From contig NZ_QWGB01000014.1 of assembly GCF_003576345.1 (NCBI RefSeq), forward strand, positions 166,791-230,790: a stretch of 64,000 nucleotides of DNA, written 5' to 3'. Shown in pieces: positions 55,795 to 64,000 of this stretch; within the stretch, counting starts at the first letter, position 1; each line of letters starts with the position of its first letter. This DNA comes from Henriciella barbarensis. GTDB taxonomy: Bacteria; Pseudomonadota; Alphaproteobacteria; Caulobacterales; Hyphomonadaceae. A program made the position numbers and the translations under genes. Under the pieces are notes generated by a model that was not told the origin of the DNA, made no database searches, and saw only the letters and a program-made list of their open reading frames with translations.

Positions 55795-56781
55795 TCAAAG
55801 CCAGCGCATGCGTCGGAACAGGAGCAACAAGCCAAGCGTGACCACTGTCATGCCGATACAAAGTGCCGTGAAAGCGATCGGGCTGGCCGCACCGGGCATA
55901 CCGCCAAGGTTCACGCCGAACAGGCCGGTTACGAAACCGAGCGGCAGGAAAACGGCAGAGATAATCGCTAGAACGAAAAGACGCTGGTTCATCCGTTCGC
56001 TTCGTTCCTCGACGACCTGCTCCTGCAGGACGAGAGAGCGCTCACGTATGGAATCGAGCTCTTCGCCAATGCGAGTCACCCGGTCTCCGATTTCGCGCAG
56101 GTGCAGGATGTCGCCCTGCGAAAGGATACCCTCCCCCTCGCGAGCCAGATGGGAAAGTGCTTCGCGCTGAGGGATGATGTAACGCCGTAGTGCTAGCACC
56201 TTGCGCCTGAAATTGGCGAGCGCTGTCTTTGGCAGGCTGGCTCCCGGTTGCAGCAACAGCTCCTCAAAATCATCGGCCTGACCATCAAGGTCCGAGACGA
56301 CGGGTTCGATCCGGTCGGTAAGGCGGGCGGCGATGAACGTAATAATTTCGCCGGTTGATTGCGGAACGTCACCCGACATGATCTGGTCGCGAAGATCCTG
56401 CGCTGCGCGAATGTGGAAGGCGCGGAGAGAGACGACGACATTTTCGGTCATCCAGATGCGGATAGCGATCATGTCTTCGGGCTCGGCGCCTTCATTCAGG
56501 TTCACGCCGCGCAAATTGACGAGCAAGCCCGAGCCATGACGGATGCAGCGCGGGCGGGTATCCTCCTGCAGGAGTGATGCGTCGATCACATTCTCTATGC
56601 CGCTCTGCTCTGTGAGCCAGCCGCGCACCTCAGGCGACAACCGGTTGAGATGGAGCCAGCGATAGACGCCGGGCCGCTCGGCCGGGGCCGACTTCACGTC
56701 CTCCCAGCTCAGGCGCTTTGCCCCACCATCGCTGTCGAATTCAAAGCCATGTATGAGAGACGTGGCGGACGGTTCGCTCAT
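55795..56781 (-). CDS. zntB: CorA-family metal transporter, ZntB-like
   Basis: The 328-residue protein has a large cytoplasmic helical domain and two C-terminal membrane segments (about residues 265-288 and 300-321). The pore motif between them is GVN in LFGVNLGGMPG, the hallmark of CorA/ZntB proteins. The length, N-terminal region and GVNLGGMPG form resemble ZntB, which moves zinc; magnesium or cobalt are possible too. The start overlaps the stop of the small lipoprotein gene upstream by four bases. Confidence 0.88.
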   Translation of the reverse strand: MSEPSATSLIHGFEFDSDGGAKRLSWEDVKSAPAERPGVYRWLHLNRLSPEVRGWLTEQSGIENVIDASLLQEDTRPRCIRHGSGLLVNLRGVNLNEGAEPEDMIAIRIWMTENVVVSLRAFHIRAAQDLRDQIMSGDVPQSTGEIITFIAARLTDRIEPVVSDLDGQADDFEELLLQPGASLPKTALANFRRKVLALRRYIIPQREALSHLAREGEGILSQGDILHLREIGDRVTRIGEELDSIRERSLVLQEQVVEERSERMNQRLFVLAIISAVFLPLGFVTGLFGVNLGGMPGAASPIAFTALCIGMTVVTLGLLLLFRRMRWL

Positions 56782-57212
56782 CTGCGGCCTTGTTCCATGG
56801 CGACGTAGCCAAGCGCTTCTACCCAGACGATGACGTCCTCGCCGACGCCTTCATCGCGCAGGAAGGCGGCAAACGCTGGCATAAATTCCTGCGAACGGGA
56901 ACAAAGGGCCGCCGCTTCGTTGATTTCTGGCAGGACGATCCTGTCGAAGTCGCTGGCAAGGTCGGAAAAGTCATCCGCCAGCGTCGCAAGCTGGATCGCC
57001 AGGAGCGGGCCCGGATTATCAATGTCGCCGGACACGCGCCGCAGCGCCCGAATGGTATCCATGTTCGAATAGGCAAAGCGTTCAAGGACCTGATCGGTTT
57101 TCCATTCGATCCATTCAGGTGTGCAGGGGTCTGGCTGCGTGACGCAGGCGGTCAGCATGGCTGCCGCAACTGCGACACCGGCGAGGCGGGTGAATATGCG
57201 TCTGGATGTCAT
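56778..57212 (-). CDS. small lipoprotein upstream of zntB, unknown function
   Basis: This 144-residue protein has a lipoprotein signal with a lipobox (MLTAC, Cys23). The mature part is helical with three further cysteines and ends in EALGYVAMEQGRR. No family is recognised. The ATGA overlap with zntB indicates translational coupling and perhaps a joint role in metal handling at the envelope, which is inference only. Confidence 0.68.
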   Translation of the reverse strand: MTSRRIFTRLAGVAVAAAMLTACVTQPDPCTPEWIEWKTDQVLERFAYSNMDTIRALRRVSGDIDNPGPLLAIQLATLADDFSDLASDFDRIVLPEINEAAALCSRSQEFMPAFAAFLRDEGVGEDVIVWVEALGYVAMEQGRR

Positions 57213-57237
57213 CCTTCAGACATATCGCACAGCGAGG

Positions 57238-58746
57238 TCAGGCAAAGCTGAAATGTGTGACCTCTCCTTCGGTCCGGGTCGTGACGCGCGCGCCGACGGG
57301 GCTTTCTTCTTCACGCAAGCGGTCCAGCGCGGCCGGGTCCGCAATTGCGAGGAAGCGCTTGCCTTCATCCGTGCGACCAAAAATGACGCCGTGCTGCGGG
57401 CCTTCGCGACCATGTACCACCGTGTAGGTTTCGACAGTGCCGCCATCCGGTTGCGGATCGAGCTCAACCTGTTCTGTCGGCTTGGCGGAAGGTGCCACAG
57501 GCTTGTAGGCACCCGGCCGGGTCGTTGACCAGACGCCAACAGCCTCCTTGGTCATCCAGCCGCCATTGGCGAAGACGAGACCAAATGCGCCGGCCTCATC
57601 GCGCAGTTTGTGCGCCATCTCTGCAAGGCCATGCATGGAGTAGTTGTTTCCCGGCCCGCCGAAGAAGGGGAGGCCCCCAGTCAGGGTCAGTGGGCGCTCA
57701 TCGGTGAGTGGATCAATCCCCATCGCCGCTGTCGAGGAGAAAACCGCACAAGGGAAACAGGAATAGAGGTCGAAATAGGCGATGCCGCCAGATGTGCGGC
57801 CGGCTTGCTCAAGCGCGCGGGAAATGGCCGTTTCCATCGCCCAGGAGCCGTCGACTTTCGGACGGAGTGAGAGAAGGTCGTCGCTCGCTTCACCGCCGCC
57901 ATGAAGGTAGACGCGCTTGTCCTTGGCGACGCCCAACTCGTCGGCTTTCTCTTCCGACATGATCAAGATGGCGGCGCCCTGGTTCACCGCATCCTGTGCG
58001 ATGTGCCATTTGAGGAAGGGGTCAGCGAACTCGTAATTCTTAGGCGACGGCGTCGCGAGAAATTCTTCCGAACGCTCAACTGGGAACTGGGAGTACTCGT
58101 TTTTCGAAGCGACCTTCGAGAAAGGATGAAAGAGTTTTGCCATGGCTTCGCGCTGACCAGACCGGGTGCGGCCTTCGCGGGCGGCGATCGCATTTTCGAA
58201 CAGGGCATAGAAGAAAGCTGGCGCGATCAGACCGTGCTTGATTTCGCGTCGTGACAGCATCTCACCGCCAAGACCGCGATCTTCATAGTCGGCGTCATCG
58301 CTATCTGCCCAGTTGATCTCGACCTTGTTCTTCAGCGCGCCCTTGGAGGCGCGGTTGGCCTCTGAGCCAGCGACCAGCGCGACATCAAGCTCGCCTGCGT
58401 GAATACGGTTTGCCATTTCGTTCGCAAGCGCCTGCGGGCTCTGGCCGCCTACATCCGAATAGATGAGGCGGGCAGGCTTCGCGCCAATGTCGCGCGCCAG
58501 CGTACCGGGCAGATTGGTATTGTGACCGTGTGGGTGCTTCGCGCCGCGCACGGAGTCTTCGAAGATCCGCACGAAAGTCAGCGTGTCGATGGCAGAGGCT
58601 TCGATGCCTGCGTCCTCGATGGCGGCCTTCGAGGCCGTAACGGCGAGGCTGAGCGGCGATGGCGCGCCATCCGGGCCCTTGCTGCCGTCCCATTCGCTCA
58701 TCGATTGTCCGACGCCGACCAGTACCGGCATTGACCCTTTAGCCAT
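57238..58746 (-). CDS. thiolase-family acetyl-CoA acetyltransferase with extra C-terminal domain
   Basis: The 502-residue protein has an N-terminal thiolase half (VLVGVGQSMSEWDG; DVGGQSPQALANEMANRI), a middle part with DLYSCFPCAVF that holds a likely catalytic Cys, and a GGLPFFGGPGNNYSMHGLAEM glycine-rich region. An additional 80-residue beta domain (HGREGPQHGVIFGRT) is typical of type-1 thiolase-like proteins. GGGAG precedes the ATG at 58746; a longer frame to 58821 lacks support. It may cleave or form acyl-CoA in fatty or cyclic acid breakdown. Confidence 0.85.
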   Translation of the reverse strand: MAKGSMPVLVGVGQSMSEWDGSKGPDGAPSPLSLAVTASKAAIEDAGIEASAIDTLTFVRIFEDSVRGAKHPHGHNTNLPGTLARDIGAKPARLIYSDVGGQSPQALANEMANRIHAGELDVALVAGSEANRASKGALKNKVEINWADSDDADYEDRGLGGEMLSRREIKHGLIAPAFFYALFENAIAAREGRTRSGQREAMAKLFHPFSKVASKNEYSQFPVERSEEFLATPSPKNYEFADPFLKWHIAQDAVNQGAAILIMSEEKADELGVAKDKRVYLHGGGEASDDLLSLRPKVDGSWAMETAISRALEQAGRTSGGIAYFDLYSCFPCAVFSSTAAMGIDPLTDERPLTLTGGLPFFGGPGNNYSMHGLAEMAHKLRDEAGAFGLVFANGGWMTKEAVGVWSTTRPGAYKPVAPSAKPTEQVELDPQPDGGTVETYTVVHGREGPQHGVIFGRTDEGKRFLAIADPAALDRLREEESPVGARVTTRTEGEVTHFSFA

Positions 58747-58829
58747 CTGAAAACTCCCTGAAATATCTCTGCGCACTGTCCGGTTTAGTCGACCGGCTTG
58801 CAAGCCATGACGCTGCGCCAAATAGTGTA

Positions 58830-58854
58830 GGAACCGGCGGGGCTCTGGCAGGTT
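58830..58854 (+). promoter_or_regulatory. EcfG-like promoter boxes upstream of topoisomerase IB
   Basis: GGAAC (58830-58834) and GGTT (58851-58854) are 16 bases apart, one base off the EcfG consensus GGAAC-N16/17-CGTT. Only 8 bases separate the -10 from the ATG at 58863, so the message would be leaderless or nearly so. Topoisomerase IB belongs to the general stress regulon in several alphaproteobacteria. Confidence 0.5.
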
Positions 58855-58862
58855 TTGACTTC

Positions 58863-59840
58863 ATGCCTTTTTCACTCGCCCGCGAATCTCTCGACCCTGC
58901 TGATGCAGGTTTGGTCTATGTCTGCAGCTCGGAGCCCGGCTGGACGCGCCGCCCGCATGGGCGCGGATTCACCTATCTCGATGAGAATGGAGAGGTCCTC
59001 AAAGGCGATGACCGCGACCGAGCTGAAGCGCTGGTTCTGCCGCCAGCCTGGGCGGATGTCTGGATCTGCAAACAGCCGAAGGGCCATCTGCAGGCGACCG
59101 GCAAGGATGAGGTCGGACGTACACAGTATCGCTATCACGAGGACTGGCGCGCCCATTGTGAGGGCGTGAAGTTCTCTGACATGCTCGCTTTTGGCAGTGC
59201 CTTGCCGCGCATTCGCAAGCGGGTGAAATCGATTCTCGAGGACCCGGCCGACCATGTCGAACTCGCCACAGCGGCCATCGTGCGCCTGTTGGACAAGGGC
59301 GCCATACGCGTCGGCTCCAAACGGCACGCCATGAACGGCACGTTCGGTGCTTCGACGCTGTACAAGCGGCACATCCGTCAGACTGACGAAGACACGATCC
59401 GTCTCAAGTTCAAAGGCAAGGGCGGCAAGGAGCAGGAAGTCTCCATTTGTGATGAAACCCTTGCCCATGCCGTTTACGAGCTCCAGTGCCTGCCGGGTCA
59501 GTCACTTTTCGGCACGCCAGATGGGCATGTCGACTCGACCCGTGTGAACCGTTTTATCCGGGACACAGGGGATGGGGGATTTACGGCGAAGGATTTTCGC
59601 ACCTGGGCTGGATCTGTCGCGGCCGTTGAGGCCCTGCGCAAAGGCGCAAGCAGCATCAAGGACATTTCCGAAGCCGCCGCAGAGCGCCTTGGCAATACGC
59701 CGACCATCGCCCGCAATTCGTATATCCACCCAAAGCTGGTCGAGATGGCCCGCAATGGCGAGATGCCAGATGCTGAGGCCGGGCCGGTTCGCCTGCGCAA
59801 GGATGAGCGCAGGCTGTTCGCGGTGCTTGAGGAAGACTGA
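58863..59840 (+). CDS. DNA topoisomerase IB
   Basis: The 325-residue protein is a poxvirus-type bacterial topoisomerase IB. The N-terminal domain has TRRPHGRGFTYLDE and LPPAWADVWIC; the catalytic domain has Arg149 (IRVGSKRHA), Lys184 (KGKGG), Arg246 (KDFRTWAG) and the attacking Tyr287 (ARNSYIHP). It relaxes supercoils without ATP. No ribosome-binding site precedes the ATG, and an EcfG-like promoter ends 8 bases before it. It is convergent with the PhnA-like gene, with 3 bases between stops. Confidence 0.92.
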   Translation: MPFSLARESLDPADAGLVYVCSSEPGWTRRPHGRGFTYLDENGEVLKGDDRDRAEALVLPPAWADVWICKQPKGHLQATGKDEVGRTQYRYHEDWRAHCEGVKFSDMLAFGSALPRIRKRVKSILEDPADHVELATAAIVRLLDKGAIRVGSKRHAMNGTFGASTLYKRHIRQTDEDTIRLKFKGKGGKEQEVSICDETLAHAVYELQCLPGQSLFGTPDGHVDSTRVNRFIRDTGDGGFTAKDFRTWAGSVAAVEALRKGASSIKDISEAAAERLGNTPTIARNSYIHPKLVEMARNGEMPDAEAGPVRLRKDERRLFAVLEED

Positions 59841-59843
59841 GTC

Positions 59844-60179
59844 TCAGGCCTTTTTGACGAACTCGGTTTTCAGCCCCATCTGGCCGATGCCGTCGATCTT
59901 GCAATCGATGTCGTGATCGCCGTCGACAAGGCGGATGTTCTTCACCTTGGTTCCGACTTTCACGACCGAGGAAGACCCCTTCACCTTGAGGTCCTTGATG
60001 ACGGTGACGGTGTCACCGTCCTGAAGTTCTGTGCCGTTTGCGTCCCGCCAGACCTTGTGGTCCGGGTTGAGGGCCGCATTGGCGGACCATTCATGCGCGC
60101 ATTCCGGGCAGACAAGCAGCTCGCCATCCTCATAGGTGAAGGCAGAACTGCAAGCCGGACAGGGCGGAAGCGTGCTCAA
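59844..60179 (-). CDS. PhnA/YjdM-family zinc-ribbon protein
   Basis: The 111-residue protein has an N-terminal zinc ribbon (CPACSSAF and CPECAHEW) and a C-terminal beta domain with [19 protein letters not shown], matching the PhnA family (E. coli YjdM). Despite the name the family is not proven to act on phosphonates; its function is unknown. The ATG overlaps the CoA-transferase beta subunit stop by four bases, so it is translated with that operon. Confidence 0.9.
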   Translation of the reverse strand: MSTLPPCPACSSAFTYEDGELLVCPECAHEWSANAALNPDHKVWRDANGTELQDGDTVTVIKDLKVKGSSSVVKVGTKVKNIRLVDGDHDIDCKIDGIGQMGLKTEFVKKA

Positions 60180-60805
60180 TTCACGATCTTCGCAGCGGTC
60201 TTCTCATAGACCTCATCGCGCTCAACGCCGGGGGCAAGCTCGATGATTTCGAGACCGCCATCGACCACGTCGAAGACGCCAAGGTCGGTGATGATGCGAT
60301 TGACCACGCCTTTACCGGTAAGCGGCAGAGTGCATTCCTTGATCAGCTTTGGCTCCCCCGATTTCGAGGTGTGGTCCGTGATGACGACAATGCGCTTCAC
60401 GCCGGCAACGAGGTCCATTGCCCCGCCCATGCCTTTGACCAGCTTGCCGGGGATCATCCAGTTGGCGAGGTCACCGTTTTCGGCGACTTCCATGGCGCCA
60501 AGGATAGCCATGTTGATCTTGCCGCCGCGGATCATCGCAAAGCTCATGGAGCTGTCGAAGAAGGCGGTGTGCGGCAGTTCGGTGATGGTCTGCTTGCCGG
60601 CATTGATGAGGTCGGCGTCTTCCTCGCCCTCATAAGGGAACGGGCCCATGCCCAGCATGCCGTTTTCAGACTGCAGCGTCACAGAGACGCCGTCCGGAAT
60701 ATAGTTTGCGACCAGCGTCGGGATGCCGATGCCGAGATTGACATACATCCCGTCTTCCAGCTCCTGAGCGGCGCGTTTGGCCATGTCGTCACGTGTCCAG
60801 GGCAT
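60176..60805 (-). CDS. scoB: 3-oxoacid CoA-transferase subunit B
   Basis: The 209-residue protein is a family I CoA-transferase beta subunit. [17 protein letters not shown] starts the fold, and the catalytic Glu is in [13 protein letters not shown], where it forms the glutamyl-CoA intermediate. [15 protein letters not shown] is a further landmark. With subunit A it moves CoA from succinyl-CoA to acetoacetate or a similar oxoacid. Its start overlaps the stop of subunit A (TGATG). Confidence 0.94.
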   Translation of the reverse strand: MPWTRDDMAKRAAQELEDGMYVNLGIGIPTLVANYIPDGVSVTLQSENGMLGMGPFPYEGEEDADLINAGKQTITELPHTAFFDSSMSFAMIRGGKINMAILGAMEVAENGDLANWMIPGKLVKGMGGAMDLVAGVKRIVVITDHTSKSGEPKLIKECTLPLTGKGVVNRIITDLGVFDVVDGGLEIIELAPGVERDEVYEKTAAKIVN

Positions 60806-61509
60806 CAGGCGGTCTCCTTCTTCCGGGTCGTGCGCTGTTCGATGCGCTTTTCGTGCTGGCCCTGTACCAGCCGGTGCACGAATACGCCCGGCAGGTGGAT
60901 GTGGTTCGGGTCGAGCTCACCCGGCTCGACGATTTCCTCGACTTCCATGACGCAGATCTTGCCGCACATGGCCGCCGGTTCGTTGAAGTTGCGGGCTGTC
61001 TTGCGGAAGATAGCGTTGCCGGTCTTGTCGGCTTTCCAGGCTTTGACGATAGCGAGGTCTGCGAAGATGCCCTCTTCGAGAATGTATTTCTCGCCGTGGA
61101 ATTCCTTCACTTCCTTGCCGTCGCCGATTTGCGTGCCGTAGCCGGTTTTCGTGTAGAAACCAGCGATGCCGGCGCCGCCCGCGCGCATGCGCTCTGCCAG
61201 CGTGCCTTGCGGGTTGAATTCCAGCTCCAGCTCTCCGCCGAGATACTGGCGCATGAATTCCTTGTTCTCGCCGACATAGGACGAGCCCATCTTCTTCACC
61301 TGCTTGCTCTCCAGAAGGACACCGAGACCGAAGCCGTCGACGCCTGCATTGTTGGAGTAGATGGTGAGGTCCTTGGTGCCCGCATCGCGGAGGGCAGCGA
61401 TGGAAAGCTCTGGAATCCCGCAGAGGCCAAAGCCGCCCGCAGCGATGGTCATGCCGTCGAAAAGCACGCCATCAAGGGCGGCTGCGGCGCTGTCGTAAAT
61501 CTTGCTCAT
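60805..61509 (-). CDS. scoA: 3-oxoacid CoA-transferase subunit A
   Basis: The 234-residue protein matches the alpha subunit: [18 protein letters not shown] with the CoA-binding glycine loop, [15 protein letters not shown] and the [19 protein letters not shown] block. It pairs with the beta subunit in ketone body use. It is the first gene of a three-gene operon with scoB and the PhnA-like gene. An inverted repeat (61552-61575) about 45 bases upstream may be an operator. Confidence 0.94.
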   Translation of the reverse strand: MSKIYDSAAAALDGVLFDGMTIAAGGFGLCGIPELSIAALRDAGTKDLTIYSNNAGVDGFGLGVLLESKQVKKMGSSYVGENKEFMRQYLGGELELEFNPQGTLAERMRAGGAGIAGFYTKTGYGTQIGDGKEVKEFHGEKYILEEGIFADLAIVKAWKADKTGNAIFRKTARNFNEPAAMCGKICVMEVEEIVEPGELDPNHIHLPGVFVHRLVQGQHEKRIEQRTTRKKETA

Positions 61510-61551
61510 AGGTCAGATGCTTACGCCTGCGACGGGGGGCTTTCAAGGGAC

Positions 61552-61575
61552 AGTTCACGTCACGAAAGGTGAACA
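61552..61575. promoter_or_regulatory. inverted repeat upstream of CoA-transferase operon
   Basis: AGTTCAC and GTGAACA flank a 10-base spacer; the inner six bases on each side pair perfectly. It lies about 43-66 bases before the scoA ATG, a usual place for an operator. Position and symmetry are the only support. The rest of the 186-base gap shows only the groEL terminator. Confidence 0.35.
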
Positions 61576-61633
61576 GTTTCGCTCAACACACATCAGGGGA
61601 GATTATGTCTCGGTGCGACCTTCCGGGGAAAGA

Positions 61634-61664
61634 AAAAGCCCGGCGCGTGGTGCGCCGGGCTTTT
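61634..61664 (-). terminator. terminator of groESL operon
   Basis: A perfect 13-bp stem (AAAAGCCCGGCGC / GCGCCGGGCTTTT) with a 5-base loop is followed on the minus strand by TTTTTCTTT. It lies 32 bases after the groEL stop. The plus side is also T-rich, so it could act in both directions. Confidence 0.9.
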
Positions 61665-61695
61665 GTTTTTTGCGTCTGGTGAGACGGGGGTGAGC

Positions 61696-63375
<1,680 letters not shown>

Positions 63376-63414
63376 TCAGTTCGAAGTTCGTGTTTGGGAA
63401 AAAGGGGGGAGCGC

Positions 63415-63702
63415 TTACTCGACGATGCCGAGGATGTCGCTTTCCTTCATAATAAGAAGGTCCTGGCCGTCGACTTTTACTTCCGTGCCCGACCATTTGC
63501 CGAACAGGACGCGGTCGCCAGCTTTGACTTCCAGTGGGATGATCTCATTGTCGTCACCGCGCGCGCCGGAACCAACAGCGACGATTTCGCCTTCCTGTGG
63601 CTTTTCCTTTGCGGTGTCAGGAATGATGATCCCGCCAGCGGTTTTGGCTTCTTCTTCAACGCGCTTCACGAGAACGCGGTCATGCAGAGGACGGAATTTC
63701 AT
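63415..63702 (-). CDS. groES: co-chaperonin GroES
   Basis: The 95-residue protein starts [20 protein letters not shown], has the mobile loop around [15 protein letters not shown] and ends [11 protein letters not shown]. It caps the GroEL ring. The ATG at 63702 was chosen; a longer frame to 63738 gives a 12-residue extension not found in the family, and it would start within the operator region. Promoter and CIRCE lie upstream. Confidence 0.98.
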   Translation of the reverse strand: MKFRPLHDRVLVKRVEEEAKTAGGIIIPDTAKEKPQEGEIVAVGSGARGDDNEIIPLEVKAGDRVLFGKWSGTEVKVDGQDLLIMKESDILGIVE

Positions 63703-63750
63703 TTGCTCAGTTACCTTTGGTTTCGCCCCACGGGGCAATGTGTTCTCTCG

Positions 63751-63777
63751 TTAGCACTCACCGGTAGTGACTGCTAA
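63751..63777. promoter_or_regulatory. CIRCE operator (HrcA binding site)
   Basis: TTAGCACTC-N9-GACTGCTAA differs from the CIRCE consensus (TTAGCACTC-N9-GAGTGCTAA) by one base in the right arm. It lies 49 bases before the groES start codon, where HrcA would bind and repress the operon until heat shock. Confidence 0.92.
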
Positions 63778-63784
63778 CGCCGCT

Positions 63785-63813
63785 GAGGTAGGAGCGCTTT
63801 GAAGAGACGTCAA
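63785..63813 (-). promoter_or_regulatory. sigma-70-like promoter of groESL
   Basis: On the minus strand TTGACG (63808-63813) and TACCTC (63785-63790) are 17 bases apart. The -10 ends 8 bases before the CIRCE element, so transcription would start at or next to the operator, as expected for HrcA repression. The remaining sequence to 64000 shows nothing I can support as a gene. Confidence 0.6.
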
Positions 63814-64000
63814 CAGGGAGTTTTGCGAAAAAATGCAAAAGGTTCCGCGCCAGGTGCAGGCGCGTATTTTGGGGGGAGGTGGCCCTTGCGGTGGCGCCCT
63901 GCAAGAGCGCGCAAACACCAGTATCGCCATACGGGGTTTCCCGCTGGCGGTACGCTTGTCGTCTCGCCCTGCAGTGACAGGGCCGGGCGCGTCCAGGGTG

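Noticed and set aside
55017..55835. Minus-strand open frame of 272 codons
   Set aside because: It is antisense to the DUF938 gene, which has clear family motifs.
63808..63840. RpoH (heat-shock sigma) promoter before groES
   Set aside because: No convincing CTTG-N17/18-CCCCTATNT pattern; the sigma-70-like boxes fit better.

Overview
The window looks like the chromosome of an aerobic alphaproteobacterium. A Hyphomonadaceae/Maricaulales-type relative is my guess from gene content and codon style; nothing here fixes the taxon. Supporting signs are a groES-groEL operon under a CIRCE operator, a Ku/LigD end-joining pair and a topoisomerase IB preceded by EcfG-like promoter boxes, a large TonB-dependent receptor, an Anbu proteasome operon, and an exopolysaccharide (EPS) locus with an EPS-associated MarR regulator. 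No phage, insertion sequence, CRISPR array or rRNA was seen. One tRNA (Lys, CTT) is present.

Region 1 (1-15.5 kb) is a surface polysaccharide locus that continues beyond the left edge. It holds a nucleotide-sugar dehydrogenase and a UDP-glucuronate epimerase-like enzyme (acidic sugar supply), the MarR-type regulator, two GT4 glycosyltransferases, and a NusG/RfaH-type antiterminator with an initiating sugar-phosphate transferase. A wza-wzc-unknown-wzy operon and a PPP-type phosphatase complete it, with two unknown exported proteins (an HExxH lipoprotein and a small FecR-like protein). No flippase lies within the window. This stretch is visibly richer in A/T than the rest.

Region 2 (15.6-20.6 kb) is the Anbu operon (circularly permuted ATP-grasp, alpha-E, transglutaminase, Anbu), followed by a sulfotransferase. 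After tRNA-Lys come a MacA/MacB/TolC-type tripartite exporter, a serine hydrolase lipoprotein and ku-ligD (20.8-30.2 kb).

Region 3 (30.2-42.6 kb, mostly minus strand) carries a three-subunit PaoABC-like molybdenum hydroxylase, katG, an MDR oxidoreductase, a TonB-dependent receptor, a crotonase-family gene broken by a one-base frameshift in an A8 tract, and a Tat-exported amidase.

Region 4 (42.7-55.8 kb, plus strand) has L-serine dehydratase, an MBL-fold hydrolase, signal peptidase I, a CelD/BcsL-like acetyltransferase, a histidine phosphatase, the isoprenoid cluster xseB-ispA-dxs, a lipoprotein, an acyl-CoA synthetase, an aldo/keto reductase and a DUF938 methyltransferase.

Region 5 (55.8-64 kb) has a ZntB-like transporter with a small lipoprotein, a thiolase, topoisomerase IB, a 3-oxoacid CoA-transferase pair with a PhnA-like zinc-ribbon protein, and groES-groEL. 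Non-coding gaps are all under 300 bases; several contain the terminators and inverted repeats listed below.
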